Shown: in pieces, positions 34,601 to 37,745 of the stretch
Layout: each line of letters opens with the position of its first letter
How positions within the stretch are numbered: position 1 is the stretch's first letter
Source: Lachnospiraceae bacterium
GTDB taxonomy: Bacteria; Bacillota; Clostridia; Lachnospirales; Lachnospiraceae
Reading direction: 5' to 3'
NCBI GenBank assembly: GCA_017444015.1
Contig: JAFSXN010000010.1
Span: 1-37,745 of the forward strand
Length of the DNA stretch: 37,745 nucleotides
Program-made: the position numbers and the translations under genes
The notes under the pieces: generated by a model
What the model saw: only the letters and a program-made list of their open reading frames with translations
Database searches by the model: none
What the model was told of the DNA's origin: nothing

Positions 34601-37287
34601 AACGATGCATTCCCATCAATGCAAATTATATTTTCTGGAGATGTCATATATAACTTCCCGCCAAAATTTCCGGAAATATTGGCAGAGCCGTTTTTGATAA
34701 AACTATATGAATATTTCTTTGTAAAATCATCGACATCACCATGAAAATTTGCTTTTCCATTATCTAAATCAATTTTTAGTTGTTTTATATTTCCATCTAC
34801 ATTTAGATTATAACCATTCAGGTTCTCTATTGTTAAAGATATGTCATTTGTGCAGTTAATACTGATATCAGACAACATTTTTTTGGCCGAAAATTTATTA
34901 TTGACTGTTACCGTTTCTTTTAATAGTTTTACAGTACCGAAATCACCATTAATAATATGGTTATTCCCCTCCATAGTCACAATACAGTTTTCACTAATTG
35001 AGTTTCCGCCAAACCACTCCGGGACGGCCCCATAGAGATAGATATTACCATTAAGATAAACATCCTTCGGTTTACTATAACTATACCCTTCAGATGTATT
35101 TATTATTGATTCTGCATCTCCATGTACAATAAAAGTGTCTCTATTATCTTTCATAGATATAGAACAATCCTCATCCCACATTACATTAACATCATTAAAT
35201 TGTTTAGTATAATTGCCTTTTATATCAAAGATACCGTTTTCAAAGAAAATTGTACCTCTAATATGTTCAACATCCCCTGTTACTTTTAATTCTCCTCCAT
35301 TAAGTTTAACATTTCCTTGTATTACCCCATTGCCGCCAATTCGAAGCATATATCCGTTCAAATCTAATGTGCATCGAGGATTAATTATTAAATCCCCCAA
35401 AGTGTCAAAATCCCCCTCAAGGATAACATCACTATCTATTATATAATCAACATAATGAGAAGTTACTTCAGTGTTTTCCTCTAGTTTATCTTGATAATCT
35501 AACACCGTAATGTTTGGTATAATGATTTTTTCTGGATCCTCGGCTATTACTTCATCATAATCATCAATAGGAACCACTATTACATCATCTGCATGCAGTT
35601 CTTCATTATAATCCACAAAACCATTATAGGCTATTTCTCCTGCATTATTAAAATAGTCTTTGATTATTTTTTGTATAAACTTACAATCAGCATTGTACTT
35701 ATCGTATTCTTCTTTATCTAATGCTTTGTATATTACATTAACCATTCCAGATTTATAAACTGCATCATTAAATTTTATAGCATAATCAATACCGACTTGA
35801 TGTAGTCTGCCCAAGACAATCATCGAAGTAGAATATTTTCTAGCACTGGTAATATCCATATTTTTTTCAAAATCTTTTTTATATTCACGTATTTGTGATT
35901 TTAAAGCATCTTCAAAGTTATATAACGTCTTGAGCGTATAATAAGTATCGATTATTTTATCAGTCCCAAAGAATAAATTGCTACCGAATTTCCCTATCCC
36001 TTGACCCGCTTGAATCATCAAACCTACCGAACCACAAATAGAAGTAACCCCTGTCCAAGCTTCTTTAAAAATCAATTTTGCAATTTCTCCTGTTGCTGAT
36101 TCGCTAGAGAATAATAAAGCTAATTGATCAGAATTTAAACTTCCTGAGCATATGGTGGAGAATTCTCTAAGTGCATATCTTAATGCTAAATTATCCGTAT
36201 GATCACTCATATCATAAAGAAGAATAGCCACCTCTTCCGACATCTCTGACAGAGCTTGAGCTTTTGAGAATTTTTCCATAACCTCTTGAGCCGTTGTGCA
36301 TGTACTAATAAAATCTCCAATATTATCAATTCTTTTTAAAACACTTGAAAAAGTATCAATTCTCGTCAAATGTTTTCCTAGTAGTTCAATATTATCAGGC
36401 TCAACAACCAATTCTTTAGTAATGGATGAATCCAATTCGGCAAGCTTTTTCCATCCGGATATACCAAGTTTTTTATATGTATTATTTATTTTATCAAATA
36501 TATTTGACGTGTCAGATTGATAGAGTACATCAAATAATATCGCTTGGCATGCTGCAACCTCTTTTTGAGAATACTTTGCTTCACTAGATAAATCAAAAGT
36601 TAGCGTTCTATATGCTCCTAGCTGGTTTTGAAAAGAACTATCCTCATTAAGATTTTCGACAAACTGACGATATATACCTTTATACCTGTTCATATAATAG
36701 TCATCGCCTTGGTCAAAATAATTTGCTAGCCACAATTCAAAATCTGATGCCGCAATATCATCATCTATTCCCTTGGAATATGCTAAAATCAGATCATCAT
36801 AAATATTATGGTTAGGCGATGATGTTCTACTGTTTAATACAATATTTGCTGAATCCTCAAATAATACATCTTCATCCACAAAAACATAGATACTTGGAAT
36901 ATCAAATAGATTAACAGATTCAAGGAGGAAGACATCCTCTTTAAAAATGGGATTGAACATATATTCACCCAAACACTCTTCGGCATAATCCGAAATACAT
37001 TCCCACTCTACTTCTACACTAATCATCTTATCCTTTTCGTCTAAAGCGTTGATTGTTTTGGGAAATCTAGTAATTAATTCATTTAATGGTATCTTTTTTT
37101 CTATATTAATATGGCTGCTCTCCCAACTTAATTCAACAAATGCTGAGACAGTTTTACCGACTTCCTCATGATTTGTTGATCCTATTTCAGTCGAATTGAT
37201 GTTTTGTGCATTAGAAGCATAAATACATCTAGGCTGAAATAATACTAACATTATAATAGATGCAAGGATGATAATACTCTTTTTCAC
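31612..37287 (-). CDS. giant secreted beta-repeat surface protein (adhesin-like)
   Basis: A 1891-residue exported protein, probably an adhesin or matrix protein. I chose the GTG start at 37287: AAGGAGG stands 7 bases upstream and a signal peptide begins there (VKKSIIILAS, cut near IYAS). An in-frame ATG at 37332 is too early and lies in the terminator. Residues about 40-600 are mixed, largely helical and unrecognised. About 605-1415 consist of short beta motifs (GELKVTGDV, GELNIYGNV, GKFKVNGDV), suggesting a beta-helix. About 1425-1585 hold two Ig-like repeats of the YxGxxxKP...DYxxxY...GxNNYYG type. The last 306 residues are Big_2-like units shared with the next gene. No LPXTG. Most of the gene is near 30% G+C, but the last 430 bases are much richer. 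Expression is governed by the c-di-GMP-I riboswitch upstream. Confidence 0.88.
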   Translation of the reverse strand: MKKSIIILASIIMLVLFQPRCIYASNAQNINSTEIGSTNHEEVGKTVSAFVELSWESSHINIEKKIPLNELITRFPKTINALDEKDKMISVEVEWECISDYAEECLGEYMFNPIFKEDVFLLESVNLFDIPSIYVFVDEDVLFEDSANIVLNSRTSSPNHNIYDDLILAYSKGIDDDIAASDFELWLANYFDQGDDYYMNRYKGIYRQFVENLNEDSSFQNQLGAYRTLTFDLSSEAKYSQKEVAACQAILFDVLYQSDTSNIFDKINNTYKKLGISGWKKLAELDSSITKELVVEPDNIELLGKHLTRIDTFSSVLKRIDNIGDFISTCTTAQEVMEKFSKAQALSEMSEEVAILLYDMSDHTDNLALRYALREFSTICSGSLNSDQLALLFSSESATGEIAKLIFKEAWTGVTSICGSVGLMIQAGQGIGKFGSNLFFGTDKIIDTYYTLKTLYNFEDALKSQIREYKKDFEKNMDITSARKYSTSMIVLGRLHQVGIDYAIKFNDAVYKSGMVNVIYKALDKEEYDKYNADCKFIQKIIKDYFNNAGEIAYNGFVDYNEELHADDVIVVPIDDYDEVIAEDPEKIIIPNITVLDYQDKLEENTEVTSHYVDYIIDSDVILEGDFDTLGDLIINPRCTLDLNGYMLRIGGNGVIQGNVKLNGGELKVTGDVEHIRGTIFFENGIFDIKGNYTKQFNDVNVMWDEDCSISMKDNRDTFIVHGDAESIINTSEGYSYSKPKDVYLNGNIYLYGAVPEWFGGNSISENCIVTMEGNNHIINGDFGTVKLLKETVTVNNKFSAKKMLSDISINCTNDISLTIENLNGYNLNVDGNIKQLKIDLDNGKANFHGDVDDFTKKYSYSFIKNGSANISGNFGGKLYMTSPENIICIDGNASFSYAELLSGQLILKGNVSLEDVSTKSNIEHLTVLDGSNYQEVNLAETFEKIASFGTLEIKNNNALCHKLAFKSLKSDAQCLVDNSIIRGIDLGGKKLDLIGDVTLTSSVNVNHGELNIYGNVFTTDFNGHVCDLDINSGYVGVYGDLHHSDGRIFINKGELYIDEDYLNNNDYVGNFEMANENDIFRVHGNTYITSNRNSLCWEAGTTYFEGSLIETSDADPDTAIETGNAYGGGIHCGVNHKTVFNGSDEQIISLLSVSNEYTTWYCKSYLGTVLFDNDKIIIEGIGLTRLDSDLVFKSKGGKIWSPNNISMNGKHTGNGVLDLNKHIVEVTGDIVLIGDVDINSGKFKVNGDVIFRSDININKGIIDINGNVNHYYGQILFNEGQFKVNKNYDALEYQNPTAHACVTMNNKEDYFCVGENINIICPQHSPIWNLSAGILEVKGNCKIDYSHFGYTCNPFSGSNRVILSGENKQTIIFDYGDHRGNYFNELQISHNLSNYEFDPNPCWNILIGYEDDIKDESHDLTDASITILTSRLEYSASINKVKIENVVVRGKDGSILNYGSDYIISYPDLDYSHPGRKTISVEGINNYYGSKSASYDIVCNLNNHLVNVSPINNEYEYTGQEIKPQISLSCFDVGLLQEDINYVLKYDNNVNVGIAVITISSIEGPNNYYYGDRKVLFNIVDSDESGEIKTQFISYIVVNQKIDITPYFDQSYGKYAINPKNSAVITNKGLVTAKKPGEITITGYIKSGKKWVVDNVNAIKIKVEKPVFINKTINATKTGKSIFGIDNIENCTITPTLWTSSNKKVALVDEKNGLISTVGKGSTKITAVYGEGKNAAKYSFTVKVNIPVISKKSLTMITGKQQKVKLNNTKLAPTWRSSNESVAVVENGVITATGYGEAMISAVLDGVSYTCQVSVKKPEMKKSEYTVRVGRKITVGMKNMSLKSVDWKSENEGIAVVDSTGLVYGILPGTVTIYTNTGGVYNSCQVTVKP

Positions 37288-37330
37288 TTTGCTTCCTCCT
37301 TCGAATATTATTATTAATATCCTATTTATC

Positions 37331-37370
37331 AAAAAATCAGACGTGAGCCATCATAACAGCCTAGTCTGAT
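37331..37370 (-). terminator. riboswitch-associated intrinsic terminator
   Basis: On the minus strand ATCAGAC (37370-37364) pairs with GTCTGAT (37342-37336), followed at once by TTTTTT (37336-37331). It lies between the c-di-GMP aptamer and the ribosome-binding site of the giant surface-protein gene. This is the position of the expression platform in transcription-controlling riboswitches. Confidence 0.85.
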
Positions 37371-37373
37371 CAT

Positions 37374-37458
37374 TAAAATACCTTGCAACTGGCAACCATT
37401 TTAAAGGCCCTATAGCTTTGCGTCACAGGATTTCCCCTGCTTTGCTGATATAAAGGAA
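37374..37458 (-). promoter_or_regulatory. c-di-GMP-I riboswitch (GEMM motif) aptamer
   Basis: The minus-strand RNA carries the conserved GEMM pieces in order: AGCAAAGCAGG, a GGAAA loop closing CAGG/CCTG, then TGACGCAAAGC (about 37424-37414), GGGCCT, AATGGTTGCCAG and a 3' strand GGTAT that can pair with ATATC at the 5' side (P1). GACGCAAAGC with GGxxGCCAG is diagnostic of the class I c-di-GMP riboswitch (Rfam GEMM_RNA_motif). A consensus promoter lies just upstream and a terminator just downstream, so it should set transcription of the two surface-protein genes according to c-di-GMP. Whether ligand turns them on or off cannot be read from the sequence. Confidence 0.92.
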
Positions 37459-37485
37459 ACGGCTTTATTCGTTTCACTTATGATT

Positions 37486-37514
37486 ATTGTATACAAGCGT
37501 AAGCACCGTGTCAA
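37486..37514 (-). promoter_or_regulatory. sigma-A-type promoter of the riboswitch-controlled surface-protein operon
   Basis: TTGACA (37514-37509), a 17-base spacer and TACAAT (37491-37486) on the minus strand: perfect -35, one mismatch in -10, ideal spacing. Transcription would begin near 37479, about 20 bases before the aptamer, giving a leader of about 190 bases. Confidence 0.82.
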
Positions 37515-37613
37515 GAATCCATTCCCCTTCCAATAACGGAATAAAGCGGAGGAATTCTGTACACTTTCTTATTTCCATGACATTTCCAGCTTTCTCCCTG
37601 TATTTGTGCATAT

Positions 37614-37704
37614 TGCGACCGCAAACGGTCGCATTTGCGGAGCTTAAAGACCGCGGAGCGGTCTACATCGGTCGTGAGGCGAAGCCGAACGGTCGAAAGC
37701 GATA
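37614..37704. repeat. hairpin cluster built on GACCG/CGGTC
   Basis: Two perfect stems stand close together: TGCGACCG (37614-37621) with CGGTCGCA (37626-37633), loop CAAA; and AGACCGC (37648-37654) with GCGGTCT (37658-37664), loop GGA. Two more CGGTC copies follow at 37669 and 37690, making six GACCG/CGGTC copies within about 80 bases. No T-run follows, so it is not a standard terminator. I see no gene between 37515 and the window end; short open frames here only translate this element. Confidence 0.55.
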
Positions 37705-37745
37705 AAAGCAACTTATAAAGTATCTCAAGCTACCTCATAATGAAA

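Noticed and set aside
37288-37332. ATG start at 37332 for the giant surface protein
   Set aside because: It lies in the T-run of the riboswitch terminator; the GTG at 37287 has an ideal AAGGAGG site and begins a normal signal peptide.
37487-37711. short open frames on both strands at the right end
   Set aside because: They cover the promoter and GACCG/CGGTC hairpins and show no protein-like features.
1-37745. tRNA, rRNA, CRISPR array, transposase or prophage genes
   Set aside because: I looked for conserved tRNA T-loop patterns, regular spaced repeats and mobile-element proteins and saw none.

Overview
The window reads as chromosomal DNA of a Gram-positive anaerobe of class Clostridia, most likely Lachnospiraceae. 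This is inferred from strong GGAGG ribosome-binding sites, lipoprotein-type ABC transport, a YfhO-type membrane protein, Ig-like and BspA-like surface proteins, an AAA/PD-(D/E)XK gene of the type abundant in gut Clostridia, and a c-di-GMP-I riboswitch. Species cannot be assigned. Most of the window is close to half G+C by eye. The last 5 kb, inside one giant gene, is clearly AT-rich. I found no tRNA, rRNA, CRISPR array, transposase or phage gene.

0-4 kb (minus strand): a carbohydrate-type ABC importer in the order binding lipoprotein, MalF-like permease, MalG-like permease. The lipoprotein has a near-consensus promoter and is followed by an intrinsic terminator that should reduce transcription of the permeases. 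The MalG-like protein carries an unusual N-terminal membrane extension of about 250 residues.

4-14.7 kb (minus strand): a tightly packed series in transcription order of nucleotide-sugar dehydrogenase, YdjC/ChbG-type deacetylase, YfhO-type membrane protein, two large polytopic proteins, a membrane protein with a soluble tail, and a MATE transporter. 15-19.4 kb adds one plus-strand and two minus-strand membrane proteins of similar style. Together they look like an envelope-glycan synthesis or decoration locus built from several GT-C-like proteins. Two intergenic spacers here hold clusters of strong hairpins (6.5 and 14.9 kb).

19.5-25.5 kb (plus strand): a secreted multidomain subtilisin-like protease, a cytoplasmic GH13 enzyme of the neopullulanase/cyclomaltodextrinase type, and a small unknown protein. 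25.5-28.4 kb (minus strand): an alanyl-tRNA editing protein and an AAA-ATPase/PD-(D/E)XK protein.

28.4-37.7 kb (minus strand): the most striking part. A consensus promoter, a c-di-GMP-I (GEMM) riboswitch, an intrinsic terminator and a strong ribosome-binding site lead into a 1891-residue secreted beta-repeat protein. Ten bases after it comes a 1041-residue secreted protein with BspA-like repeats and an HEMLH zinc-protease motif. The two share a C-terminal Ig-like module of about 310 residues. This looks like a c-di-GMP-controlled surface adhesin/protease operon.
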